From NCBI GenBank assembly GCA_035235625.1, contig CP141141.1, positions 17,357,968-17,421,967 on the forward strand: 64,000 bases of DNA, written 5' to 3'. Of this stretch, positions 1-12,800 are shown one piece after another. Origin of the DNA: Saururus chinensis (lineage: Eukaryota > Streptophyta > Magnoliopsida > Piperales > Saururaceae). The notes beneath the pieces were generated by a model. The model was given only the letters and a program-made list of their open reading frames with translations, was not told the origin of the DNA and ran no database searches. Numbering within the stretch: the stretch's first letter is position 1; every line of letters starts with the position of its first letter. A program made the position numbers and the translations under genes.

Positions 1-1076
1 GGGCCCGAGTCTGGAGCTGCTCACCAAAGTATTGTATAAAATAGTAATTTCCCATGAATTACCGTCCAAGTACAACACATGAGGAGAACAATAAAGAGAG
101 TTCTTACTAAGATTTTAGTGCAGCTAAAATCCTTCAAATCATCTCAAAACCTCCCAAGTATGCCCTTCTATATGCACACTAAGCTCCGATAAGTTCTGCA
201 AGGTTTGGGGGTGGTGAGTATTCTAAAATATGGAGTAGGAGAGTTTATATTAAGCATGAAGTAACACATAAAAGTTTCGAAACCCATAATATATACTACT
301 TTTCATTATACAGGGTGTGTCTCTCACCCAAAACTACACTTAGAGCTTCTTCCTAGTTATCGAAGATAAACCCAAGGTTTGAAAGTTCTCATAGCTCACT
401 ACAAGTATCTTAGACACCTATTCCATCCTATGAACTTTGCTACGGGTACAAAACAGCTCCTCTTATTCCTCCACGGATCATCGCAAAATACCTCATGCTT
501 GTGGAGAGATTAAACATTTGTGGTCATAGGGTGTCGAAAGTAGAAAGTCTTCCTATGATACTCTCTACCCTAGCGTACATAGCCTTTATAAATATTCATG
601 TCCTTCATTAAGGGCCAATCACCCCTCATGCCCTTCCTCAGGGGCTCACGAGGCTCAAATAAGTACTCATGCATCCAATTCCAAACCGGATTATAATTGT
701 GCCTTCCTCATCCACGAAGCTCTATCAAGGTGCCCAAAATTAGCTCTGGACAAACAAATCTATCATGAGTTCCCAGACTCATAAAAGGGTAATTTTTCCT
801 TTCAAAATATTCTATTTTAATGTTTATCCTTTCATAAACCCTAACCTTACCTCTAAAAGTCATGGGAGCATCACTATTAACGGCTACAAAGATATGGTTC
901 ATCGTTCGTTCCGACGAGACAGCTACCCTTCCTTCATCTCGTTCTAGTAACTCGATCACCATGCTTGTACGAATTTTCAAAAATAATTTTGAGATTCATC
1001 CTTCTACAAAGAATGATTCTCTAAAACTACTTTTCAAATGTACTTCAATCATTATGTTATGACCAATTTAGAAGGC

Positions 1077-1433
1077 TGTTAGGAATAGTTTATTTTATTA
1101 ATAGTTATGTAATTAGGGAGTTATTTATAATTTTTATTTAATTAGTGTTAATGGGCTTTTAGGTTAGTGTTTAGGCCCATTTAGGAGTTCTATTTAATGT
1201 AAGGGCTACGCCCTAATTTTAGTTAGAGAATGAATTAGTTCTTTGATTAGTCTTTAGTTATCCTTCTTCCCATCGTCCGACCCAATCTATCGTCTACGAT
1301 TCCCTCCCCTTTCATCCATACTCTTCTCTTAAACTCTAATCCTTTCTCCTCTTCGTCTAGCCATCTCTATCGTTCCTTCTCAACTCTACAACTTCCTCTA
1401 CATATTCACCCGTAGATCTAACGATCTACAACA
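1077..1433 (+). mobile_element. Copia-like LTR (family F) inside the family A LTR
   Basis: The segment begins TGTTAGGA and ends CTACAACA. Its reverse complement resembles the Copia-like solo LTR at 8852-9179: both have TGTTGTAG at one end, a GGGC(A/G)AAGCCC or GGGCGTAGCCC block next to a TATA-like stretch, and a pair of GGGCCT/AGCCCA blocks. No matching 5-bp duplication flanks 1077 and 1433, although TTCCT occurs at 704-708 and again at 1434-1438, so a larger insertion from 709 is possible. Bases 709-1076 are not recognised. Confidence 0.6.
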
Positions 1434-2026
1434 TTCCTAATTAAAACAATTGTAAAGCTAGATTTTATCTAACTCACACAATTCAACGTGTATAATTCAT
1501 ACTACAAATTTAAAGGATAAACACTCAATAAAACAATATATGAGGCAAGCATAAAAGTCACTGTATAGATTTAATATCCTACTTCAAAGGGTAATTATTC
1601 GATAAATCTCATATATGATCAAATCATAAGACATATAGTATATAATTTATATCCTACTCCAACGGATAATCATTCGACAAAATGAATACATGCAAAAATC
1701 ATAATTCATAGCTTGAAACTAGCCCTAGCACTTAGCATGCCAGAGTCGTACATATATTAAGTTTGAAAGACAACCAAAGTAACATTCATGCCTTAAGAAA
1801 TGATAAAAACCCCTGTCTCGCTCTCCATGTGAGCTCAAGGATGACGAGCCAGACTCCACGAATTTGGATGTCGATTTTCCAAGCTTTAGAATTATCAAAC
1901 CCAAAAAAATAGCCCCATGACGTCTGGCATGCTCGATTACAACAGACAAAGCCTACCCTTACACGGGGAAGTTTCTCACTTTTCAAGCCCTTAGGTGGCG
2001 GATAAAACCTCCCCTTCACAGGAAAC

Positions 2027-2030
<4 letters not shown>

Positions 2031-2112
<82 letters not shown>
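2031..2112. repeat. (CT)41 microsatellite
   Basis: This is an uninterrupted run of 41 CT units within the family A LTR. The matching stretch of the LTR copy at 31762 has no such run, so the expansion is specific to this copy. Confidence 0.98.
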
Positions 2113-2115
<3 letters not shown>

Positions 2116-3306
2116 GCCCGTCGATAGAAGACGGAGCCTCCTCTAACTCTAGGCCGCTTCTCTCTCTCTCTTTGGGCCCGAGGGTGTCGGACAGAGCCTC
2201 TTCTTACCTCGAGCCATTTCTCCCCTCTAGAGTCACTAACTTGAGGATTGGACCATTCCATTGCATAGTGAACTCTCGAATTAGCTAAGAACGTATCTTA
2301 AATGGCTCAAATCAGACGGAGGAGGGTCTCGGTGAGTGACGGAGGTGCAGCGACAGGATAGGTGGAAGCGACGGCTACTTGGAGAGGAGAGGAATGGAGG
2401 GCTTATGAGACCGACTGTGAGAGGGTAGGGGGGAAATGGAAATTGCGATGGGTTTTTAGCCAAATTAGCCGGCTAAACCCATCCGATTTTCTACATATAG
2501 TGGGCTTACTTTCTAACTTAATCAGCTAAGGAATAAGTTTAAAACAAACAGCCTTATAAGTAGGCTTTTAACTTACTTATCAGATACTTAATTAGACAAG
2601 ATCTGATTAAGCTAAACAAACAAGCCCTTAGAATTACTTAAAACAAGAGAAATAAAGTTTGAGGAGTATGAGAGAGAAGAATAGGAAAATCTGAATGTGT
2701 GATGCAGTCCGTGTGCGCTATGCATGGGTGGCGCAAATGCTAGCAGCGTAGCCCTCGGCCAACAATGCGCAGCTATGCGCGACGGCACCACACGTCTCTC
2801 ACGCAGCTAGCATCTCACTCGGGGTCTGCCCTGAGCACAATCAATGTGTTGTGCATCCCGTGTAATGGACGCACATGCTTCACATTGCTCAGACGCATCG
2901 CCTACTGATGCCAGCCTACCGCAATAAATCCCCTTATTTATTTATTTAAAAAAAAAACTCAAAACTTCAAACGCGCTTAACTTTCTCTCCCGAACTGTGA
3001 TTCAAGCATTCTTAGTATCATTTGGCTCATATCGACAAGCTTACAAAGCTAGACCTCATATAGATAAGTCATCCTGCACTTCTCAAATAAATCTCCCCTT
3101 TAGCATATTTTCTAAGGCTATAACTTTTGACCTCGATGTCCGATTCACGCAATTCAAGCCTCGTTATGCTCTTTTATGCGAGCTCTACCACGTCCTTGAG
3201 AAATCCCACCTAATAAACACCTCTAAATAATTTAAAATTACTAAAAACTCAAAAAAAAATCTTTATTGGAGGCATAAAATCGTACTAAAAATTTATAATC
3301 ATTACA

Positions 3307-5538
3307 AAAAGGCCTCTACTCAGCTACCATATGAAGGTAGACCAAAGCATGCCCATGCTGCTAAAAAACAGCCAACGCAAGAAAGCATACTTTGCTACCG
3401 GATGTTCAGGGTTGTATCGAACAAACCAAAGCATATAGACATATAGTAGAGGTATTATAGTATATGCTTGAGGGGGACGAAGAAGGGGTTTTAGCCATGG
3501 AGGGGTTAGGTAGTGGAACAAAAACCAAGAATGCATGATTGGAGAAAAGTAGGTAAACAGGATGTGAAGCCAAGCAAGAAACAACAATTGGAGGGAAATC
3601 GAAGCCATGCAGAAGGTCCAATGAAAGGGAGGGGAAACAAGGCATGAGATTGGGAGAGGACAGAGGAAAGGCTCAAGGAGAAAAATGGTCAGGCCAATCC
3701 AGCCTGCAGGCCAGTGGCCGACCACATTGCTAAGTCATTGTCATCCCAAAGCGCGGTACTCTTACACCACTGTCGCCAGAAATCTCCTAGATCGCCTCAC
3801 GTCTTCTCGAAACTCAAGAGCATTGTTTTTTCTCCTATAGTACTCGAGAGAGTTCATTATAGATACATCTCCTTCAAGTTCAAATTAATGGGGAACACAA
3901 ATCAAGTGGGATTAGGGGTAAAAGTAAAGGAAAGTAGCGATTAATCATATTAAATGATGGAAGGTGAAAATAAATAAGGAAAACGAAGGGACAGCTAATT
4001 GAAGTAAACTCAAGACTTTGCCTTGATAACTCAAAAAAACAGCTTATTCGTGTTTAAATAGGCGCAAGGAAACCCTACTAACTAATCAATGGCAATTACA
4101 GATATTCTACACTATACAATATATTACTATTAAATAAATGTTTCAAAACATAAGCAAATAACAAGAAAAAGACTAATTTCATTGGCGCTAACTAACCCGT
4201 ACAACATCGTGTTCGGATGGCCAAAACCATTACCGTACAGCAATGCCAATTGATAGCGCCCAAAAACGCCAATGGATTGGACAAAAGCTAAGTAGACATT
4301 ACCTAGCAAGTAGACAGATTGAAGGGTATTTTCATCTAAATGGCCCTGGAAAACGCATAGACGTTGAATATAGATGCAAGATTTTTAAGCAAAAACAAGA
4401 TATTCTATATTCAAGGATATAGAATATAGATGCTTCTATTTATAAGTAAATGTTACATTAAAAATTTTCCGAAAGCAAATATTATTCAGAAGAAACCAGG
4501 CCCCCGGGAAATGGACAATATTTGATGCAAAGGAACAAACCTTTTACCGACAATTATACCAAATCAACTGCGATAAGCCAAAAAAGAGATGTATATCAAA
4601 AAATCGGCAATAAAGTGATAACTAAAAGGTAAGTGACTTTGTTTCTGGCAAACAGATAAATGACTGTCATTTAAACATAACGAGTCTCAACACTTTATGA
4701 ATTTTTAAAAAAAAAAAACCTAACAGGTGAAAGCATGTTAATCCAATCTTGAACATATCTATTGCATAATAATTACTGCCTCTCTCCCACATTAATATCT
4801 CCACTTTTATTTATTTTGAAAAACCAAACAGAGTTATTAATGTGATGCATATTGACTTATAAATTGAGGGAGAGTATGTTTTAGTCTGAGTTTCTGTTTG
4901 TTATGCACGCATGCATTTGTGATACATATTGAATCAGAGTATAATGTTTTTCATTGGTTTAACAAATTCATGAATCATATTTATCATAACGTATTTCAAT
5001 TTAAAGGCGGAATGCTAAATTTAAAATGGTTTTTCATGTCCAACAGTGTTTTGCACCATCTCACACGCACATCTCTACTGAATCGTTTTTCTATTAGGAA
5101 AAAAAATTAAGACTTCAAGATTCAATCCGTAATCAGGGATCAAAGGGTCATCATTGCATTACTTCATCACGTCACAAACAGTAGAAACAATTGAAAACTT
5201 TATGAGAATGTATAAAGTACAACCTCAAAAAAAAATTACCCACTTCACCTCTGACAAGCTCGCACCCAGCGTCCCCCCACCCACACCAGTCCATCAGCTT
5301 CCAAGCTATAAGAACTAATGCTAATCTACCCTTCATCTCAGCCCTACTAGCCATCAGCTTTCAGAGTAGAAGAACCAATGATAATCTACCCTTTATCTCA
5401 GTCCTAGCACCTTTCCATCAGCTTCCTGGCTGGAAAAACCTAAGATTCTGGCTGAAAAATTCCAGCAAAGCTTTCTCTCCTCTATTTACTCCATTAACAT
5501 ACAAAAAGCCATATGCATTGCTGAATATTCTCAATAAC
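3307..5538. other. Unassigned intergenic stretch
   Basis: I see no gene here. The longest open frame (minus strand, 3324-3725) is hydrophobic and low in complexity, has no family resemblance, and looks like chance. The end nearest 5538 is the region just past the stop codon of the eIF2B gamma gene and should hold its 3' UTR; two near-identical short blocks (around 5290-5345 and 5350-5400) repeat there. Confidence 0.5.
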
Positions 5539-6793
5539 CTAAGACACAATTTTCTCTTTTCTTGCCAAAGATTCTGCCTTGTACTCGCCGCCAGCTACAA
5601 CAACGTAACCAGCACCAACCTGGAAAGAAAATAGTGAATTACATGATGAAAAGGATTTTGAAGCAGATGCAGAAGCTATGAGGTTACCTGACAATCCTTC
5701 AGAACCACGTGCTCTTGGATCTGCACATTACTGCAGATAACAGAATTTTGAATTGAGCATCCATCTTCAATTGTGACATGGTTCATCACAACTGAATTGG
5801 CAATCTACATAAAATTTAAGGTAGCACATCCATAAAGCGAGATAGGAAATTAATCAAGCATACTGGCATATTGCACGTTAGAGGAGAACATCACATGTCA
5901 GAACTTCAACATCATCTTTTGGATATTGAGTCTAAGCATTTTGCGAAGAAACAACATGATTCACAGGTTAAAAGTCAGATAAAAAAATCAAAACAGAAGC
6001 AATAACCTTTTGAGTGTCCTTAAAGACATACCTTCACATTTGATCCAATCCTGCAATGGCGGCCAATGGATGATCGCTTAATACTACATTTATCTCCAAG
6101 CTTTGAACCTTCAGCTAAAATACAATTTGGTCCAACCTAAACCATCAAAAATTTCTTATTGAACCATATTCTATACGCAAAAGTCACAAAACAATAGGTT
6201 TAGACAAAAAGTGATTTATTATTCAAATCATGGCTCATACTTTCAATGTAAAACAAATAATGCCACTGGAAATAGGGAAAAGGGTGTTAGATGCGACTCT
6301 CATCATAAAACTATCATCCTTGTATTCTCCCCAGCACCTCAGCCAAAAAACTATCATAAATCTGCAGCCTTATTGGTAGTAATAGTTCCAAAAAGACAGT
6401 AATCCAATTGTTCACCAGCATAGAATAGAAAAATGTAATTTAACTAGGAATATCTCCATGCTAATTACTTTTAATTTTGTTGTAAGCTGAATTTAAGGTA
6501 AAGAGTGCTCTCTTTTTATTACCAACATAAATTTTTAAAAAAAAATTGAGAGAAGAAATCTCTCCTTAATTACTGATAGGGTAGCTCTTTTCATACCCCC
6601 ATTCTCCTTAACCATAACCCTTTCTCTTTTTTAAAAACTACAAATATAAATCCCTTTTCACTCCACTCACCCTAACCCATCCCCTCCCTCTACCCACCCC
6701 CTTCTTCCTCCTCTGCTGCAGAAGAGGAAGAAGAAGAAGACGGCGGCAGAGGAGGAGGAAGGGGGTGGGTAAAGGGATTTTTTTTTTTTTCTG

Positions 6794-6824
<31 letters not shown>

Positions 6825-9800
6825 TGTAAACGAAAGGAGGGTAAAAAAGAGTTACCCTTACTAATATAAAAATCATTTTTTTAACTTGAATGAGCAAATC
6901 TCTCTCTTTTTAACAAATAAAATGAATGTACCACTTGAGTGAGTGAGAGAACCTTCACATCAAACATTGAGATAAACAATGCTAAAAGTACAAAACTCAA
7001 GACTGCTAAAATTAAACCCCATTTGCATCAAAAGTATGAAAATGGTCAGATATGAAGTTTTTTCAATTGTCACATGTAAAAAAATAAAATGGTTGGTGAG
7101 ATCATTGAATGAAAATATCATCACTTCAAGGCAGAGAGAGATAAAATATGGTTCCTGTAAATATTTTATAATCATAGATTCCATAGTTACCAATTTTCAC
7201 CATATAATAGGACAGTTGTGTATAAAGTGCCAAACTTACAGTAGTTTTTGATCCGAGCTCCACTGAGGGATAAATAATGTTGTTATGTGAAGAAAAAGAG
7301 TACCCCGACAGATGGCTAGCATCCCCTATAACCTGCAATTAAGATTATGTATTATCTTCAAAAATTATTACTGAAAATAAGTTTTTACAACACATAAAAA
7401 GATAGGGCGCCTCACATCTCTATTTATGTCAGAGAATGCTTGAATAGAATTCAAACGTGAGCAATACTTGCTTTTGCTGGCAATGTAGGCACAACATTTA
7501 TGCATTCCTCCTTTTACAAAAAGCTCACTATATGGTGCAGAAGAATAGAGCTCATGAAAGTTAGGGGATGTGCTTGTTTGACGGATAGTGTACCATGCTT
7601 GGCTGCTCTTGGAAGCAATTCCATCATTGCAACTATCAAATTGGGGAGCACAACCATATGAAATGTCCGATCTCTAAGAGAAATTTGCAAAACTTAAAGT
7701 GAGGAGGTATAAAAACAAAAAATGGTGAGAACTATACATTCCAATTTCACTAATGGATTCAATATAAATATAACAAATAAATAAACAAAGAACTCTCACC
7801 AGTGAGGAGGACAACTGGGATCTTACGAGATATGGCACAACATCCTGCTTTAGGCTGTTAAAATGTGGATGCTGATCTAAAACATCTAGGAGAGCAGTCC
7901 TGATAACAATGAATACCATAAGCGAATCACAAATTTAAGAAGAAAAAAAAGGATATTAAATCTTATTGAATAGATCACATAGTTTAAAATAACAAACTAA
8001 GTATTAAACCTGTTAAATGCATAAAAATGAGCATCCATTAGATCAGTCCTGATTTCCATCTATGAAACAAGGAGACAAAGTTAAACAAAATCCAGAAAGT
8101 ATAATAGTAGCAAAAACGAAAAAGTGTGCAAGTGAAAGTGCTAAGAGAGAGAACCCATAACGCTATGAAAAATAAAGTAACTAAATTTCTCCAGTCCAAT
8201 GAGCTGAATATCATCAATCATATTACCTGGGCTGAAGCACGAAGAATAGTTTTCATAACTCGAAAATCTTTCTCAACTTCAGCACCTGTCAAAACCCAGA
8301 GTGTGTGCATAAGTATCCTTATTTTATTAAAAAATGCAAGAGGATTTATACAGAAAGCTAACCTGTTACTAAGGCCATTAAGAATTGTCTTGTAGAATCC
8401 AAACCAATGATATTGTAGCGTCCTGGTTTTTTGGTCTTGTCCTTTCCTCCAGAAGAACCACTTTCAGAAAGCCCACTAACAGGGGAAGCACAAAGCAAGG
8501 CCGTAACTGATGCATTGTGTCTTCTGTGGGTGGCTGCAATAGCCCCCGGGGGCACATCACAAACAAGGTCACCACTCAAAACCTACAAAAGAAAAAATGT
8601 AAATCCTAAAGAAGTCAGAAAGCTTCGAGCTTAGAGCTTCTAGAGTATAGGATTGCTACCAAAATGTCATTTGCAGTAAGATGGTGAGCCACTGCTCGAA
8701 GAGCACCAGCAGTTCCAACATCCTCAGGAACTGCAGCCACCTACAAAAAATGTCAAAAATAAATTTTTGTAAACATATAGGCAACTACATTAGCCAAAAT
8801 GAATCTTAGTATATAACAGTCACGAACGCCAATTGTGCTAATCAAGGTTTATGTTGTAGACTGGTAGTCCACAAGGAATTTCCACGGCAGGAGAAAGGGG
8901 AAAGAAACAGGGATTAAGGCTAAAGAGGCTAAATTAAAATAACTAATCTAATTCTTCATTGATTTTCTGAATTAATCAAATAGGGCAAAGCCCCTACATA
9001 TTTATGGACAATTAAGAACCCTAATTCTAATAGAACTTGTAATTAGAATGGGCCTCTAACATTAGCTTAAGCCCAATAGGAACAAACTCCTAATCACCCT
9101 AAAATACTTTTAATAATAACTAAATCCTAACTGACGTAAACTTTGAAGGTGGACCCGACCCCTAGGGTGGGTCATAACAGTTTAGTGAGGGCATCTGATT
9201 TAAAACGGCCATGGGAAGAAGGGAAATTTGGAAATTTAGGGAGAATTAGGGGAAGACAAAAGGGATAAAAGTTCTCTAGAATCAGCACCAAAGAACCATG
9301 GCACAACCACCAACAGTTGTTCAGAATCATCTCTAACAGAAAATTTCAATCAGCTGAGAAGAGAATTTTTATTTCCTTCAAAATCATAAGCTATCTCATT
9401 ATTGTAAATCAAGGCCTTTTTAAAGGCTATACAATAGGTCTATAATTGGAAATAAAACAAACGGACAAGATTCATTCTAAACTAAGGGAAATTACAAATT
9501 TAAAGTCTTAAATAAAACTCTTAAATAAGTTAATTCCTAAATAAGCATGATAAACCAAATCAAATCTCTAAGCCCATATCAGTTGGGTCCCACATATGCA
9601 TCCACATCCCAGCTAAATCCACTCAAGGACTGTAAAATGGGATCCTGGATCATGAGGATATGTTTCAGACCCGCTATGGAGCTGAAACACGGGTGGGTGG
9701 CAATCAGAGGCCCATATAAGACCCAGAGAAGTGTAAGGTAGGTCGTTGACCTCCAGTGGATGGCCCTAGCGCAAACAACTCCAGCATGTCTACAAAGGGC

Positions 9801-12800
9801 ACCACCAAGAGGAGATCAGGCAAGGTCGTCAGGAAAACCGATGGCCGGCTGATTGCTAAGGCCAACCAACCGCCAGCGGCAAGAGCCAAAGCTGCAGTCA
9901 TCACTGAAAGGTTTCCACCTGGATCGTCAGGAAAAACAGGCGGATGGAGGGGTTGCAAGGATGGGCAGATCGGAACTGCCAAAAGTTTCCCAACAGATAG
10001 GACACTACTCTCACCGGATATCGCCCTGTGGTCATCAAGAAAATCTGGGCAGAAAAGATACTAGCTTGCAAGAAGTTTTGGTGTGCTACAACGGTTGGCT
10101 CGACAGGCATCAGAAAAAGACAGACAAGGCTGGGCAAGGTGGCGGTACCTGCGGATTTCATGGAAAATGCTGGAAACCACACTGCCCTGACAAAAGGCTT
10201 GGCCACCATCGACATAAGTCAATTTTTCCTGTTCAGGGTGACGCCAGACAAAGAGCATATGGTGGCTGAGCATGATATTTCTTGAAAGCATTGCATGTCA
10301 TCCTCACAGAAGGGAAGGAAGCTCACGATGACAGTGGTAGACAACTGCAAGTGGAGGTCCAATGTCTGTTTTGCAAATCTCATGCACCATAATCTCTTTC
10401 GACAGTGCTGTAAGCACTTCATCTTTAACATGTGGCAGCAGCAAGTCAGGGTTCTGCAGCGATTGCCTTTGGACTGCCTATGCATGTTTGGCCTCAATCA
10501 TCTGATGAATTAATTGTTGGAGGTGGTCGAGATCAGCTTTGAATGCATCATGGCGTGCATCAACTTCATCTCTGAATTTATTGATTTCAGCTCTGAATTT
10601 ATCAAGAGCTTGCTTCCTAGGATCCATGTGGTTACAATTACAGGGTATTCGATGGCACCAAGTTGATGTAGAATGGGAAGAAGGAAAAAGTGGAAAGTTT
10701 AGGGAGAATTAGGGGACGAGGAAAGGGATAAAATTTCTCTGGAATCAGCACCAGAGAACCATGGCATCACCACCAACAATTGTTAAGAATCATCACTGAA
10801 CAAAAAATCTCAATCATCAGAGAAGAGGGGGGGTTTCCCTTCAAAATCATAAGCTATCTCATTATTGTAAATCAATGCCTTTTTAAAGGCTTTACAATAG
10901 ATCTATAATTGGAAATAAAACAAACGGATAATATTCTTTCTAAAATTAAGCATGATAAACCAAATCAAATCTATAAACCCATATATTCATATCAATTGGG
11001 TCCCACATATGCATCCACATCAGCATCTCCTTCCTTGCATCACATTGTAAGATTTTTCATTTACAAAAAGGCATTATAAATGTTATGTGTGATTCGTTAA
11101 TACCAGGCTAATAATTTAGTTGTTGCAGTAGTTTGCATTATTAATTGTGCTTTCCTAGGAACTAAAATCAGTCATGTTGCCTACATAAGGAACATCGTCC
11201 AATACTTCCATCATCATGGGGTAAGAATTCTCAGCATAATTTCATCCTGAATTTAATTTGAAACTTTCTTAGCCACAAACACGAGGTGTTTGATTGGACA
11301 GGCAAGAGACAGAAAAGTGAAGGTCAGGTGGCCATGCAGCCTCATGCAAGATTTGCAATTTTGACAGATTCAACAATTTCGCATCTCAATTAGAAGACAA
11401 AAACCGAGAAGGTATGAAGATGGTTTTTACACCATCTCTTTGAGATCTCTCCTATCTAGGTGAATGAACGAAATTCGGCTATATCTCGCCAAAAGATAAT
11501 CCCCCCTTCCTCCATCGAAAGAGGCAGGAGATCTAAGGCCCGAGGTATCCAGCAAACCAGCAGCTTACCAGAGGTTCCAGAGGTCGGAATGCGAGGTTCC
11601 AGCAGGCAAAACAGCTGCCTTTTCAATTATTCTTCTTCAATTTTCTTCTTCTCTTCTCTTCTTCTTCTTCATCTCTACTTATCTAATTCTTCTTCTCAAC
11701 TTCTTCTTCATCTTCTTCTCTACATATTCTTCTTCTTATTCATACCAAGTGGCCAATGTTGATATAAAAAATCCTTTTTTTTTTTTTAAAGATCAACAAG
11801 CTAACAGGATTTTTTTCATCAGATCAACTGGCCAGCAGTTGATTTTCTGTCAGCAACTCTTATGCTGCCAGTAGCTCCATTTTTTCCTATAGAAATTGGC
11901 CAGTTTGGTCTTCTGCCAGAAGCTCTTCTGTTGCCAGCTGTATTTGATTTTTTTTTTTCAGACAGCCCATTGATCTTCTGCTGGCAACGCTGCCAGCAAT
12001 ATCTTTTTTTTTCCTCAGATGGACTGGTAGGCAATCAACTGTTGGCCAGTTGATCTTCCATCATCTCATTCTTTTTTCATTCTTAGAATAAAATGGCCAG
12101 CAGTTGTGCTGTCGGCAGCTTAACTTCCGGCTGTTAATGCCAGCAACTAAGCTGCCACCAGCAGCAGAATCAACTGTTGTTGGCATATTAACATGGATTT
12201 CTTTTTTTTTCTTTTTTTTTATTTATGTGTTTTATGCTCCAAGTGATATTATCAAAAGTGGACACTTTTTACGATGTAAAATGGTTGGTAGGGCGCATGG
12301 AATGCCAGTGGGCAAGTTGGGCTTGTTAGTAACTGCTGAAGAAGGTTATGAAGGTTGGGTCCATCATCCATGAAAAGATTAAAGGATCATTTGGTTTGTG
12401 TCAGAAGGATTTTACACAGTGCAAAAATTGTCTGAAGACTGCGAGCACAGATTTGTTAAAACTCAAAGATGCAAGTAAAAACAAGTTTGCAGACTTAAAA
12501 GAGAGAAAACAAAAGATTCTTAAGGAAGTTGGTTGCCTTGGGCTGATTTAGGTGTTGAAATCAAAATATTGGATGAAGACAAGCCCTCAGAAGCTAGGGC
12601 TTGTCGTGGGGCTAGACAAGAGGATGTCCAGACGAAATGGCAAATTGACTAAATGGAATAAAAGAGCATGCAGTTTGGTGGATCAGCTTGTGGTTCGAGT
12701 AGTGGCACTAGAGTATCAGAGCCATTTCCATGCTAAAAGGAGACAGAGAGCTACTAGTTCAAACCAACTGATAATCTCATCTACACTCTGAAAGGGCTTT

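Larger units (their letters stand above)
1..3306 (-). mobile_element. Family A Ty3/gypsy-type LTR, left end outside window
   Basis: Read on the minus strand, bases 1-702 and about 1580-3306 align by eye, almost end to end, with the complete solo LTR at 28275-30367. Shared landmarks are the tail next to the window edge, the segment near 1740-2000, and the last 120 bases ending in TCATTACA (the other copy ends in TCGTTACA on this strand). The piece between 702 and about 1440-1580 does not align and contains a Copia-like LTR. A (CT)n run lies inside. It has no coding capacity. The left end and its target duplication are off the window, so solo LTR and element end cannot be told apart, although no polypurine tract lies beyond 3306. 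It is more diverged than the copies at 31762 and 48805, so probably older. Confidence 0.8.

Noticed and set aside
1995-2288. Open frames over the CT run (Ser-Leu or Arg-Glu repeats)
   Set aside because: They are by-products of the dinucleotide repeat inside an LTR.
3324-3725. 133-codon minus-strand open frame rich in Leu, Phe, Pro and Trp
   Set aside because: It has no family resemblance, biased composition and an overlapping second frame; it reads as chance in unassigned DNA.
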